Shown in pieces: positions 8,336-15,858 of a stretch of DNA of 64,000 nt. The first letter of the stretch is position 1. Each line of letters starts with the position of its first letter. Both the position numbers and the translations under genes were made by a program. The stretch comes from Flavobacterium aestivum (GTDB lineage: Bacteria; Bacteroidota; Bacteroidia; Flavobacteriales; Flavobacteriaceae): positions 1,178,001-1,242,000 of the forward strand of contig NZ_CP113977.2 in assembly GCF_026870175.2 (NCBI RefSeq). The letters run 5' to 3'. The notes beneath the pieces are model-generated. The model saw only the letters and a program-made list of their open reading frames with translations, was not told the origin of the DNA and did not search any database.

Positions 8336-8442
8336 GGTTTTAGGATGTGCTATAAAAGCGTAATAAGCAAATGGCTATCTAAAACTTTTGTTCCAGATAG
8401 CCATTTTAATTTCTTCAGTTTGGGGCTGAATTCTTTATGAAA

Positions 8443-9027
8443 TTAGCCATTAACTATAATTGTAGGATCCCATACAAAATAGCCAAACAATTTCATTGTT
8501 CCTGCATTTCTGTCTAGAGTATAAAGAGCAAAACTAATATTATATTGTTCAGTTCCGCTTGAAATTACGTCTGCTTGGTAGAACCAAAATGTCATATTAT
8601 TAACAACTTGAATAGGTAGTGGAGATGCTCCTACAGATGGTTGAATTCCTGGAGCAGTAAATACTTTAGATGTGAAATCTCCAAATACATTTGAACCACC
8701 AAATTTTTGTACATTATACATTATAACTGCACTATTGAAATTGTCATATTCAGATATTGCGTTAAAACGAACTAAGTCCCCAACAAGAGCAGTAATCGTT
8801 AAGTCGGCTGTACCACTTCCATTACTTCCTGCTAAATTAGAACTTACCATGTACTGGTATTGATGCCCAATAGGTGTTGGTTTTGTAGAGTCTGTACTTC
8901 CTCCGTTTGGGTAATCATTCTGGATTTTATCCGTGTCAATGATTATTTGAATGTTGGTAATCTGTGCAACGTTATTTAAATTTAATGCTGCTTCTAATAC
9001 TTCTGAATTTTTTAAATTTGAATCCAT
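8443..9027 (-). CDS. AidA/PixA-type inclusion body family protein
   Basis: This 194-residue protein has the pattern of the AidA/PixA family: an early strand with IQIIIDTDKIQNDYPN, then PTPIGHQYQYMV, a segment GTADLTITALVGDLVRF, and a C-terminal GYFVWDPTIIVNG. PixA is a crystalline inclusion protein of Xenorhabdus and AidA is a quorum-controlled protein of Burkholderia and Ralstonia; their biochemical roles are poorly understood, so only family membership is claimed. There is no signal peptide, so a cytoplasmic location is likely. It stands alone: the upstream gene on the same strand ends in its own terminator, and about 290 bp separate them. I see no convincing TAnnTTTG box upstream, which may mean use of another sigma factor. 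Confidence 0.75.
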   Translation of the reverse strand: MDSNLKNSEVLEAALNLNNVAQITNIQIIIDTDKIQNDYPNGGSTDSTKPTPIGHQYQYMVSSNLAGSNGSGTADLTITALVGDLVRFNAISEYDNFNSAVIMYNVQKFGGSNVFGDFTSKVFTAPGIQPSVGASPLPIQVVNNMTFWFYQADVISSGTEQYNISFALYTLDRNAGTMKLFGYFVWDPTIIVNG

Positions 9028-9309
9028 TTTAATTAATTTAATGATTTTTACCTACTCATTTGATCAGTTTTTCGGTTTCCGCTGATGTGTTATTATAAAC
9101 CTAAAATTAAAGTAATACATGAGTTTTTTTTAGCGTATAAATACTTGGTTTTGAGTAGTATGTGTGCTTTTTTTGATACTATCTTGTCTGATTGTGAGGA
9201 TAGATGTAGGATTTGCTAATTTGGGGTAAAGCTTTATTGATCAAAAATTAAAGGAATCTTTTTTTAGTATGTTATCTTGTCTTGAGATAAGGAAACAAAT
9301 TCATTAAAT
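9028..9309. other. Intergenic region without recognised gene
   Basis: About 280 bp of AT-rich sequence upstream of the AidA/PixA-like gene. I find no open frame of note, no tRNA and no clear promoter boxes on the minus strand. It should contain that gene's promoter. Confidence 0.4.
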
Positions 9310-9339
9310 AAAAAAACCGTTTAGTTAAACGGTTTTTTT
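9310..9339. terminator. Terminator overlapping the end of the 279-residue gene
   Basis: AACCGTTTA (9315-9323) pairs with TAAACGGTT (9326-9334), flanked by A and T runs on both sides. Read on the minus strand, it contains the last codons (KPFN) and the TAA stop of the 279-residue gene. Confidence 0.8.
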
Positions 9340-10160
9340 ATGCTTAGCTTTTCTTCTAAAGCTGAGTTTATTTTTGTTGATATTTCATTATAATCGGGAT
9401 TGTAATTGTCCCAAATTTTCCAAACAGCATCTATCTTTTTAATAAAATAGGTTTGCCTATTTACTTTGTTAAAAACAATTGTGATATTGTCATTTTCATC
9501 TTTCCATTCTAAATTCCAAAACTCTTTTACAGTAAAAATGGCAATGGTTTCGGATATGCTGGAGACTTTAAAATCATAAATTTCAAAATTTGATCTATTG
9601 TTGGTGCAGTTCAAATGGTAATTTAATTTCGAATAGCTTTCTATAACGTCAGTAATTCTTTTTGATAACGGGCCATCAGTAAAAAAGAATTTTGACAAAC
9701 TTGCTACTTTGACTTCTGGTAGTTTTTTCAAACAATTAAATTCTTCTTGACAATAATTTGTAATAAGTTCTTCAAAAAAGGAAACAGGTTCAATTTTGCT
9801 CTCTAATTCAGATGATTTACCGAGATCTATTGCTTCGTTATTTAAAAAACTATTTAAGGAAGGATATCCAATAAAAATGGCCAATTTGTCTAAGCTTTTC
9901 AGGAAACGCAAATCTGAATTTTTTGTTTCCGATGGGTGATTTGTGAAAATTCTTTGTAAAGTCATACTCGAAATGGAGCATCCAAGTTCGTTTCTCTTTG
10001 AGCCTTGCATGAACTCTGATTTTTCTAAGCGGTCAGTGATTATTTCTGATAAGATAATATAGTGTGCTCTCTTCCATTCTTTGGTCCCAGACAAAGTGCT
10101 GTTCTGTATAATGGGATGAGATTGTATGCCTTTTTTTAGTTTTTCTATTATGAGTTCCAT
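9321..10160 (-). CDS. Uncharacterised protein, possible regulator with a C-terminal NTF2-like region
   Basis: I do not recognise this 279-residue protein with certainty. The first ~115 residues are helical and contain LGCSISSMTLQRIFTN followed by LDKLAIFIGYPSLNSFLN, a pattern seen in Bacteroidota proteins that carry an XRE-like helix-turn-helix with a conserved follow-on helix. The last ~130 residues (LSKRITDVIESYSKL, then strands such as YDFKVSSISETIAIFTVKEF and a terminal AVWKIWDNYNPDY) resemble a SnoaL/NTF2-like or ARC6/IMS-type sensory fold. No signal peptide or membrane segment is visible. It could regulate the neighbouring AidA/PixA-like gene or the divergent peptidase gene; this is only positional. 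Its stop codon lies inside the terminator hairpin. Confidence 0.6.
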   Translation of the reverse strand: MELIIEKLKKGIQSHPIIQNSTLSGTKEWKRAHYIILSEIITDRLEKSEFMQGSKRNELGCSISSMTLQRIFTNHPSETKNSDLRFLKSLDKLAIFIGYPSLNSFLNNEAIDLGKSSELESKIEPVSFFEELITNYCQEEFNCLKKLPEVKVASLSKFFFTDGPLSKRITDVIESYSKLNYHLNCTNNRSNFEIYDFKVSSISETIAIFTVKEFWNLEWKDENDNITIVFNKVNRQTYFIKKIDAVWKIWDNYNPDYNEISTKINSALEEKLSIKKPFN

Positions 10161-10307
10161 AGTACTAATCTTTGTTTGTAATAGCTAATATTCTCTCATA
10201 TAACAGTTAATGTTATTTGCTGTTAATGACTGATCGCTAAATAGTTATGAAAAAGATATGTTGTAGTTGTGGTTCTTTTAGTGTTAATATATTGCTAAAA
10301 TTACATA

Positions 10308-10315
10308 TAAATTTG
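10308..10315 (+). promoter_or_regulatory. -7 box upstream of the papain-like lipoprotein gene
   Basis: TAAATTTG matches TAnnTTTG, 37 bp before the ATG. No TTG is found at normal -33 spacing. Confidence 0.45.
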
Positions 10316-10351
10316 TTAAATAAATTAATAACCTAAAAAAAACTAAAAATT

Positions 10352-11317
10352 ATGAAAAAACAATTTATTAAAAACATTGCTAGAAAGATTGCGATCCTGT
10401 TTGTGGCCATACTTGCGTTTGTGTCATGTGAGAAAAACAACGAACAGTCAGAAGATGTTCAAGGGAAATTAATGGATGGAGAGGTTAATTTGCTGGATAA
10501 AGGGAGATATGGACTGGCTCCATTTTCTGAAGAATATTTGAAAAGTATAGTGTTCTTATCTCCAAAAGAATACCGTTTAGAAATTGCAAAATTCAGGCCA
10601 GATCTGAAATCACTTTCTGAGAAATCGTCTTTATCTGCTGCAGTTGCTTCGGTAAAAAACTTGCCAACTCCTCCGGTCGGTGATCAAGGAAGTGAAGGTT
10701 CATGCGTTGGTTGGGGAGTAGGATATGCAGCTCACAGTATTACTCGTTATATTAATAATACAGTGCATCAAAGCAATTGGGCAGGTGCTTCAAGGAGTGC
10801 GGCTTATGTTTACAATCAAATAAAATTAGGGAATTGCGGAGCAGGTTCATATCCGAATGATGCAATGAATTTAATTCAGAATCAAGGAGAATGTAGTAAT
10901 TCACAAATGCCCTATGTAGCAGGAAGCTGTTATGTTATGCCATCAGCTCAACAAAAAACTTGGGCAGCGGGAAGAAAATCAGGTGGTTGGTTTAATGTGA
11001 ACCCTAGAAATACATCAGATATTAAATATTACCTTAATCAGAATTATGCTGTAGCGGTATGTTTCAACGTGAATCAAAGTTTTTATGACATTCGTAATAA
11101 CAATTATGTTTGGTCTAGCGTCTATGGATCTACACAAGGAGGTCATTGTGTTTGTATTGTAGGATATGATGATGCTACACAACTTTTTAAAGTACAGAAT
11201 TCCTGGGGATCTGGATGGGGACGTAGTGGTTTCTTTTATGTAACGTATACTAATATTGCAAATGGGGCATTCAACTGGGCGGGTTGTATTATTCCTAATC
11301 CATCAGCGAATATTTAG
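10352..11317 (+). CDS. Papain-like (C1A) cysteine peptidase, lipoprotein
   Basis: This 321-residue protein has a lipoprotein signal: a basic start, a hydrophobic run and the lipobox-like LAFVSC with Cys26 as the acylated residue. After a ~75-residue spacer or propeptide-like stretch, the C1A peptidase domain begins near residue 101. All four expected catalytic positions are present: Gln112 in GDQG, Cys118 in GSCVGWG, His265 in GGHCVCIVGYDD and Asn283 in QNSWGSGWG. Extra cysteines (162, 181, 193) may form disulfides, fitting an extracytoplasmic protein. It probably cleaves proteins at the cell surface or in the periplasm; the substrate is unknown. It is a single-gene unit with a -7 box before it and a terminator after it. 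Confidence 0.9.
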   Translation: MKKQFIKNIARKIAILFVAILAFVSCEKNNEQSEDVQGKLMDGEVNLLDKGRYGLAPFSEEYLKSIVFLSPKEYRLEIAKFRPDLKSLSEKSSLSAAVASVKNLPTPPVGDQGSEGSCVGWGVGYAAHSITRYINNTVHQSNWAGASRSAAYVYNQIKLGNCGAGSYPNDAMNLIQNQGECSNSQMPYVAGSCYVMPSAQQKTWAAGRKSGGWFNVNPRNTSDIKYYLNQNYAVAVCFNVNQSFYDIRNNNYVWSSVYGSTQGGHCVCIVGYDDATQLFKVQNSWGSGWGRSGFFYVTYTNIANGAFNWAGCIIPNPSANI

Positions 11318-11354
11318 TGTATAAATCAATTCTCAAATTTATATAATATAAAAA

Positions 11355-11384
11355 AATCCCGTTTGATTGTCAAGCGGGATTTTG
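11355..11384 (+). terminator. Rho-independent terminator after the peptidase gene
   Basis: AATCCCGTTTGA pairs with TCAAGCGGGATT (one G-T pair), followed by a T run. It may also serve the minus-strand gene ending at 11415. Confidence 0.8.
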
Positions 11385-11414
11385 TTTACGCAATCATTTT
11401 GAAAATGAATATTT

Positions 11415-11855
11415 TTATTTCTTCAAATACAAACAATGGTTAAAGTAGTCAATTATCGCTTTGCCTTCCATCAAAACATCGGCACCAATAATGCCGTGTA
11501 CAGGTTTTACCTTATAATGGTTTAATGCTTCATTGACATGTGATAAATCAAAGATTACAAGTTCAAAATTAGAATTTTTCCAATTACCTAATTGCAGTTT
11601 ATTCGAAGTTGCAATTTGAGTTAACATGCCCGTTGCACCAGCTCCTGATGCTTTAGTTTTAGAGTTTTTGGCTTCTAGTGTAAAATATTCTATACTTTCA
11701 AACCCCACACAACTGTTTGATGCACCAGTATCTAAAATAAAATTTCCCTTAATGCCATTGATTTTTGCTTTAATTAAAAGATGTTGTGTTTTGGTAATTT
11801 TAAAAGTTACTTTTTTATAATCTTCTTTTTCAAGGATTTCGTGCAGGTTTTTCAT
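11415..11855 (-). CDS. Retropepsin-like aspartyl protease domain protein
   Basis: This 146-residue protein is almost entirely a clan AA aspartyl protease domain. The catalytic motif FILDTGASNSCV puts Asp42 in D-T-G-A, the flap-like part follows, and the second conserved hydrophobic-Gly segment is VKPVHGIIGADVLMEGKAII, close to the typical I-G-x-D-x-L. Single-domain members act as dimers, with one aspartate from each subunit. There is no signal peptide or membrane anchor, so it is likely cytoplasmic. The gene is convergent with the papain-like lipoprotein gene and divergent from tatD. Its substrate is unknown. Confidence 0.85.
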   Translation of the reverse strand: MKNLHEILEKEDYKKVTFKITKTQHLLIKAKINGIKGNFILDTGASNSCVGFESIEYFTLEAKNSKTKASGAGATGMLTQIATSNKLQLGNWKNSNFELVIFDLSHVNEALNHYKVKPVHGIIGADVLMEGKAIIDYFNHCLYLKK

Positions 11856-11927
11856 GGGTTATACCGAAAAGGGGTGAAATTTTAAGCAAAGTTCGCAAAG
11901 TTTTATGGAAAAGGTTCTTTTAAATTG

Positions 11928-11935
11928 TAATTTTG
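11928..11935 (+). promoter_or_regulatory. -7 box that decides the tatD start
   Basis: TAATTTTG matches TAnnTTTG. Its last three bases are the TTG that would open the longest tatD frame, so that TTG is upstream of the transcription start (expected near 11942) and cannot be the start codon. Confidence 0.55.
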
Positions 11936-11953
11936 CCCTTTAAATTTTTAGCA

Positions 11954-12733
11954 TTGAAATCAGACCTAATTATCACCGATACACATACCCATTTATATTC
12001 TGAAGAATTTGACCATGACCGTGGTGAAATGATACAGAGAGCTATAGATTCAGGCGTTACACGTTTTTTTATTCCCGCAATAGATTCTACATGTACAGCT
12101 GCAATGTATGAGTTAGAAAGGGAATATTCAGACAATGTTTTCTTGATGATGGGTTTGCATCCTACTTATGTAAAAGATAATTATCTGGAGGAGTTGAAGC
12201 ATGTTGAAGCCGAATTAGCAAAAAGAAAATTCTATGCTATTGGTGAAATAGGAATTGATTTGTATTGGGATAAGACACATTTAGCAGAGCAGCAAATAGC
12301 GTTTAGAAAACAAATTCAGCTAGCCAAACAATACAAACTCCCTATAGTTATTCATTGTCGTGAAGCATTCGATGAAATATTTGAAATTTTAGAAGAAGAA
12401 AAATCGCCAGAATTGTTTGGAATATTCCATTGCTTTTCAGGAACCTATGAGCAGGCTTTAAAAGCGATTTCCTATAATATGAAATTAGGAATAGGAGGAG
12501 TGGTTACTTTTAAGAATGGGAAAATAGATCAATTTCTGGATAAAATCGATTTGGAGCATATTGTGTTAGAAACAGATTCTCCCTATTTATCTCCAATTCC
12601 TTATAGGGGTAAACGTAACGAAAGCAGCTATTTAATTAATGTAGTAAATAAGTTGTCTCAAATTTATGGTCTTTCAATAAATGAGATTGCGCAAATTACA
12701 ACTGATAATTCTGCGAAAATATTCGGTATTTAG
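11954..12733 (+). CDS. tatD: TatD-family metal-dependent hydrolase (DNase)
   Basis: The protein has 259 residues from a TTG at 11954, the family's usual length. An upstream in-frame TTG at 11933 lies inside the -7 promoter box and is rejected. The metal-binding motifs are in order: ITDTHTHLYSEEF at the N-terminus, AIGEIGIDLYWD, VIHCREAFDE, FHCFSGTYEQA and LETDSPYLSP near the C-terminus, all typical of the TIM-barrel TatD family. Family members are 3'-5' exonucleases or metal-dependent hydrolases in the cytoplasm; some act in DNA repair and RNA turnover. It is the first of three same-strand genes (acyltransferase, asparaginase). A non-ATG start may keep its expression low. Confidence 0.9.
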   Translation: MKSDLIITDTHTHLYSEEFDHDRGEMIQRAIDSGVTRFFIPAIDSTCTAAMYELEREYSDNVFLMMGLHPTYVKDNYLEELKHVEAELAKRKFYAIGEIGIDLYWDKTHLAEQQIAFRKQIQLAKQYKLPIVIHCREAFDEIFEILEEEKSPELFGIFHCFSGTYEQALKAISYNMKLGIGGVVTFKNGKIDQFLDKIDLEHIVLETDSPYLSPIPYRGKRNESSYLINVVNKLSQIYGLSINEIAQITTDNSAKIFGI

Positions 12734-12796
12734 TGCCGATTTTCTGTAATTTTAATATTTTTTTTGTTCTTTTGTCCAATTAAATTGTAAACCAAA

Positions 12797-13933
12797 ATGA
12801 ATAAATTTGACGCGATTCGGTCTTTTTACGATTCCGAAATAAATGAAGGGATAATAAAGGTAATAGATCATCCGATGATGAAAGCCTTGATGAACTTCTG
12901 TTTTCCTGGAGTAGAAGATGAAATTTGGAAAGAACAGCTTCGCAAAACCCATTCTATTCGTGATTTTCAATGCAACTTTATTTATTATGGAGTGCAGCAA
13001 GTGTTGGAGAAAAGTTCGGAGGGGTTAACTACATCAGGTTTTGAAAAGTTAGAAAAAAACACCGCATATCTTTTTATCTCCAATCATAGGGATATAGTTT
13101 TAGATACAACTTTGCTCAATTCATGCTTGTTCGAGCATGGGTTAGATATGACTTCATCGGCAATTGGCGACAATTTAGTTAAGAAATCTTTTTTAAAAAT
13201 ATTAGCAAAACTAAATAGGAATTTTTTAGTTCAACGTGGATTATCACCAAGAGAGTTATTGGTAAGTTCTAAATTGTTGGCTGAATATATGGCCCAATTG
13301 ATGTTGCATGAAAATCGTTCGGTTTGGATTGCACAACGTGAAGGAAGAACTAAAGACGGGAATGACGAAACCAATCCTGGTGTTTTAAAAATGATCGCCA
13401 TGGGATCTGATGAATCAGACGTAATGGACTATTTTAAGAAAATTAAAATTGTACCAGTTTCTATTTCCTACGAATACGATCCTACAGATGCATTAAAAAT
13501 GCCACAATTACTGGCTGAAGCAAATAATGAAATTTACAAAAAAGAAAAAAATGAAGATTTCATGACCTTGTTGAGTGGTATAATTGGTCAAAAGAAAAGA
13601 ATACACATACATATAGGAGATATTATCAGTAGTGAAATAGATGATATTAAAAAGAATGTAGATACAACAAATAAGCAAGTGCAGGCTTTAGCACAAGTAA
13701 TTGACGATTCTATTTTAAGCAATTATAAATTATGGACAACTAATTATATCGCTTATGATATTCTGAATAAGTCCAAAAGATTTGTTCATCTGTATACCGA
13801 AAATGAAAAATTAGTTTTCGAACGCAGACTAGAAATGAGAATCGATCACGAGCACCCGGTAGCTAAACAAGGCTTCTTGGCAATGTATGCTAATCCAGTT
13901 ATTAATAAATTAAAATATACTGATGAAATCTAA
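12797..13933 (+). CDS. Glycerolipid acyltransferase family protein (PlsB/PlsC type)
   Basis: This 378-residue protein carries the acyltransferase histidine motif in YLFISNHRDIVLD (His97) and a second block, WIAQREGRTKDGND followed by PGVLKMIAMG, that fits motif II/III of glycerophosphate acyltransferases; VPVSISYEYDP matches motif IV. Members transfer fatty acyl groups to glycerol-3-phosphate or lysophosphatidate in phospholipid synthesis. No strong membrane helix is visible, so it is probably membrane-associated from the cytoplasmic side. It is longer than a minimal PlsC (about 240) and may acylate a different acceptor. The stop overlaps the asparaginase start by 11 bp, indicating coupled translation. 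Confidence 0.85.
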   Translation: MNKFDAIRSFYDSEINEGIIKVIDHPMMKALMNFCFPGVEDEIWKEQLRKTHSIRDFQCNFIYYGVQQVLEKSSEGLTTSGFEKLEKNTAYLFISNHRDIVLDTTLLNSCLFEHGLDMTSSAIGDNLVKKSFLKILAKLNRNFLVQRGLSPRELLVSSKLLAEYMAQLMLHENRSVWIAQREGRTKDGNDETNPGVLKMIAMGSDESDVMDYFKKIKIVPVSISYEYDPTDALKMPQLLAEANNEIYKKEKNEDFMTLLSGIIGQKKRIHIHIGDIISSEIDDIKKNVDTTNKQVQALAQVIDDSILSNYKLWTTNYIAYDILNKSKRFVHLYTENEKLVFERRLEMRIDHEHPVAKQGFLAMYANPVINKLKYTDEI

Positions 13934-14951
13934 ATCTAAAATTCTTTTAATTTATACTGGTGGTACAATTGGTATGAGAAAGGATTTTGAAACAGGTGCA
14001 CTCAAAGCATTTAATTTCAGTAAACTACTCCATAATATTCCCGAATTAAAGTTGTTGGATTGTGAGATAGAAACTTTTTCTTTCGAGGATCCAATCGATT
14101 CTTCAAATATGAATCCTGAAAATTGGGCCGAAATGGCTCGTACAATAGAGGATAAATACGATAGTTTTGATGGTTTTGTGGTGTTACACGGTTCAGATAC
14201 CATGTCATATTCAGCTTCGGCATTGAGTTTTATGCTCGAAAATCTTTCTAAACCAGTAATATTTACCGGTTCGCAATTGCCAATAGGAGATTTGAGAACA
14301 GATGCCAAAGAAAATCTAATTACGGCAATTCAAATAGCTTCATTGCAAGAAAATGGCATGCCTTTGATAAAAGAGGTTTGTCTCTATTTTGAATACAAAT
14401 TGTACAGAGGGAATAGAACAACCAAGATAAATGCAGAGCATTTTAGGGCTTTCATTTCGCCAAATTATCCTTTTTTGGTGGAGTCTGGGGTGCATTTAAA
14501 AGTAAATTCAGAATTATTTTTACCTACTCAAGAGGAATCTCAACTAAAAGTGCATGCCCATTTAGATAATAATGTGGCCATCATAAAAATGTTTCCGGGA
14601 ATAAGTGAAACTGTTCTTTCAGCTATTTTGAATATCGAGAGTCTAAAAGGTATTGTTCTCGAAACTTATGGCGCAGGTAATGCACCTACCGAAGATTGGT
14701 TTTTGAGTCTTTTGCAAAAAGCAATTAACAGAGGAATGCATATTGTAAATGTAACCCAATGCTCTATTGGAAGCGTAAGCATGGGGCATTATGAAACCAG
14801 TACTTCGATGAAAAAGTTGGGTATTATCTCAGGAAAAGATATCACAACAGAAGCAGCAATTACCAAATTAATGTATTTAATAGGGCAAAACATAAACCCA
14901 AAAGACTTCAAAGCTATTTTTGAAACTTCTTTGCGTGGGGAAATGCAATAA
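13923..14951 (+). CDS. ansA: Type I (cytoplasmic) L-asparaginase
   Basis: This 342-residue protein hydrolyses asparagine to aspartate and ammonia. The first catalytic threonine lies in LLIYTGGTIGM (Thr12) and the second in VVLHGSDTMSYSASAL, with the lysine in RTDAKENL. There is no signal peptide, and the length fits type I enzymes rather than the secreted type II. The ATG lies inside the 3' end of the acyltransferase gene (11-bp overlap), so the two are co-translated. Why an acyltransferase and asparaginase share an operon is not obvious. A tRNA gene follows 60 bp later. Confidence 0.95.
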   Translation: MKSKSKILLIYTGGTIGMRKDFETGALKAFNFSKLLHNIPELKLLDCEIETFSFEDPIDSSNMNPENWAEMARTIEDKYDSFDGFVVLHGSDTMSYSASALSFMLENLSKPVIFTGSQLPIGDLRTDAKENLITAIQIASLQENGMPLIKEVCLYFEYKLYRGNRTTKINAEHFRAFISPNYPFLVESGVHLKVNSELFLPTQEESQLKVHAHLDNNVAIIKMFPGISETVLSAILNIESLKGIVLETYGAGNAPTEDWFLSLLQKAINRGMHIVNVTQCSIGSVSMGHYETSTSMKKLGIISGKDITTEAAITKLMYLIGQNINPKDFKAIFETSLRGEMQ

Positions 14952-15011
14952 TATTGAGTTTTTATTTTCAAAACTCAATTATTTTAGTGTTATTTGCAAA
15001 CCAAAATAAAA

Positions 15012-15098
15012 AGAGAGGTGTCCGAGTGGTTGAAGGAGCAAGCCTGGAAAGCTTGTATATGGGTAACTGTATCGTGGGTTCGAATCCCATCCTCTCTG
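15012..15098 (+). tRNA. tRNA-Ser (anticodon GGA)
   Basis: An 87-base class II tRNA. The acceptor arm pairs AGAGAGG (15012-15018) with CCTCTCT (15091-15097). The anticodon loop reads CCTGGAAAG with GGA, a long variable arm follows (TATGGGTAACTGTA), and the T arm is GTGGGTTCGAATCCCAT. CCA is not encoded. Confidence 0.95.
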
Positions 15099-15104
15099 CG
15101 AGTA

Positions 15105-15143
15105 AAAACCGTATTATCTTATCATAGATGATACGGTTTTTTG
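15105..15143 (+). terminator. Terminator after tRNA-Ser
   Basis: AAACCGTAT pairs with ATACGGTTT around an A/T-rich loop, followed by a T run. It ends the tRNA transcript. Confidence 0.8.
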
Positions 15144-15441
15144 TTTTTTAGATATAGATCAAAAATAGGTCTAAGTTTTACATTCCTTAACTTCCAGAAA
15201 TGTTTTATTGATGTTTAAAAGATAGTTACATATAAATTTTAGATTGTAATCATCTAAAATATTAGCTACATAAACATTTCTTGCGCCTTATATTTTTCCG
15301 AAAATATTTTACTACAAAAAATAATTTAAATTAATCTTTAATTGCTGGTATTAAGTATTTTAACTATATTTATGTAATATAATTTTCTTGTTTTGTTTGA
15401 AAAGTGGCAATTCAGCGATGATATTTGATTTTAATCGGGAT
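15144..15441. other. AT-rich intergenic region
   Basis: About 300 bp with no supported gene or RNA. It separates the tRNA terminator from the promoter of the adhesin region. I see no strong hairpin or repeat. Confidence 0.4.
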
Positions 15442-15475
15442 TTGTTAGTAAGTTGTTGATAATTAGTTAGTTTTG
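15442..15475 (+). promoter_or_regulatory. Promoter upstream of the giant adhesin
   Basis: TTG at 15442-15444 and TAGTTTTG at 15468-15475 match -33 and -7 boxes with a 23-bp spacer. No comparable pair is seen closer to the adhesin ATG, so the transcript may have a leader of about 375 bases. Confidence 0.6.
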
Positions 15476-15511
15476 CCGAGCCTTATTTGTTAAATTTTAA
15501 TACGGATATTT

Positions 15512-15730
15512 ATGAGGAACTTTACTATAAAAATGCTTAACTCCATTAAGTCGTCAATTTTTGTTGTTTTATTTTTGTTACTCCTCTTAATAAAACGCAT
15601 TTTCTTTTTTTGCAATATTTTCAAAAGGCAACAGATTCTGGAATTAACTTCTAGGAGAAATTCAGTGCATTTTTTTGATTTGAATCAAATGTTAGGCCTT
15701 GTTGTCAAATCAAAGAATAAAATTGCTTAA
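15512..15730 (+). CDS. Possible small membrane or leader peptide
   Basis: This 72-residue frame begins 30 bases after the expected transcription start of the promoter at 15442-15475. It opens with basic residues and a strong hydrophobic stretch (SSIFVVLFLLLLLI), then a basic, soluble tail. It could be a leader peptide, a small membrane protein or a remnant of an older signal sequence; the adhesin also starts M-x-N-F-T. AT-rich DNA easily yields such frames, so it may be chance. Confidence 0.3.
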   Translation: MRNFTIKMLNSIKSSIFVVLFLLLLLIKRIFFFCNIFKRQQILELTSRRNSVHFFDLNQMLGLVVKSKNKIA

Positions 15731-15858
15731 GTTTTTTTCCAGCCTTCAAAATGGAATTTCGAATACTAATATGGTATTGGTTCATTTTTACAGGTTTAAA
15801 GTAACCAATGTTTTTTTGAATAATAAAAATCTTTTAGATTTTTTAAAATAACAGATAT

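Noticed and set aside
15512..15730. Treating the 72-codon frame as a definite gene
   Set aside because: Only its position after a promoter and a hydrophobic stretch support it; AT-rich DNA gives such frames by chance, so it is listed at low confidence.
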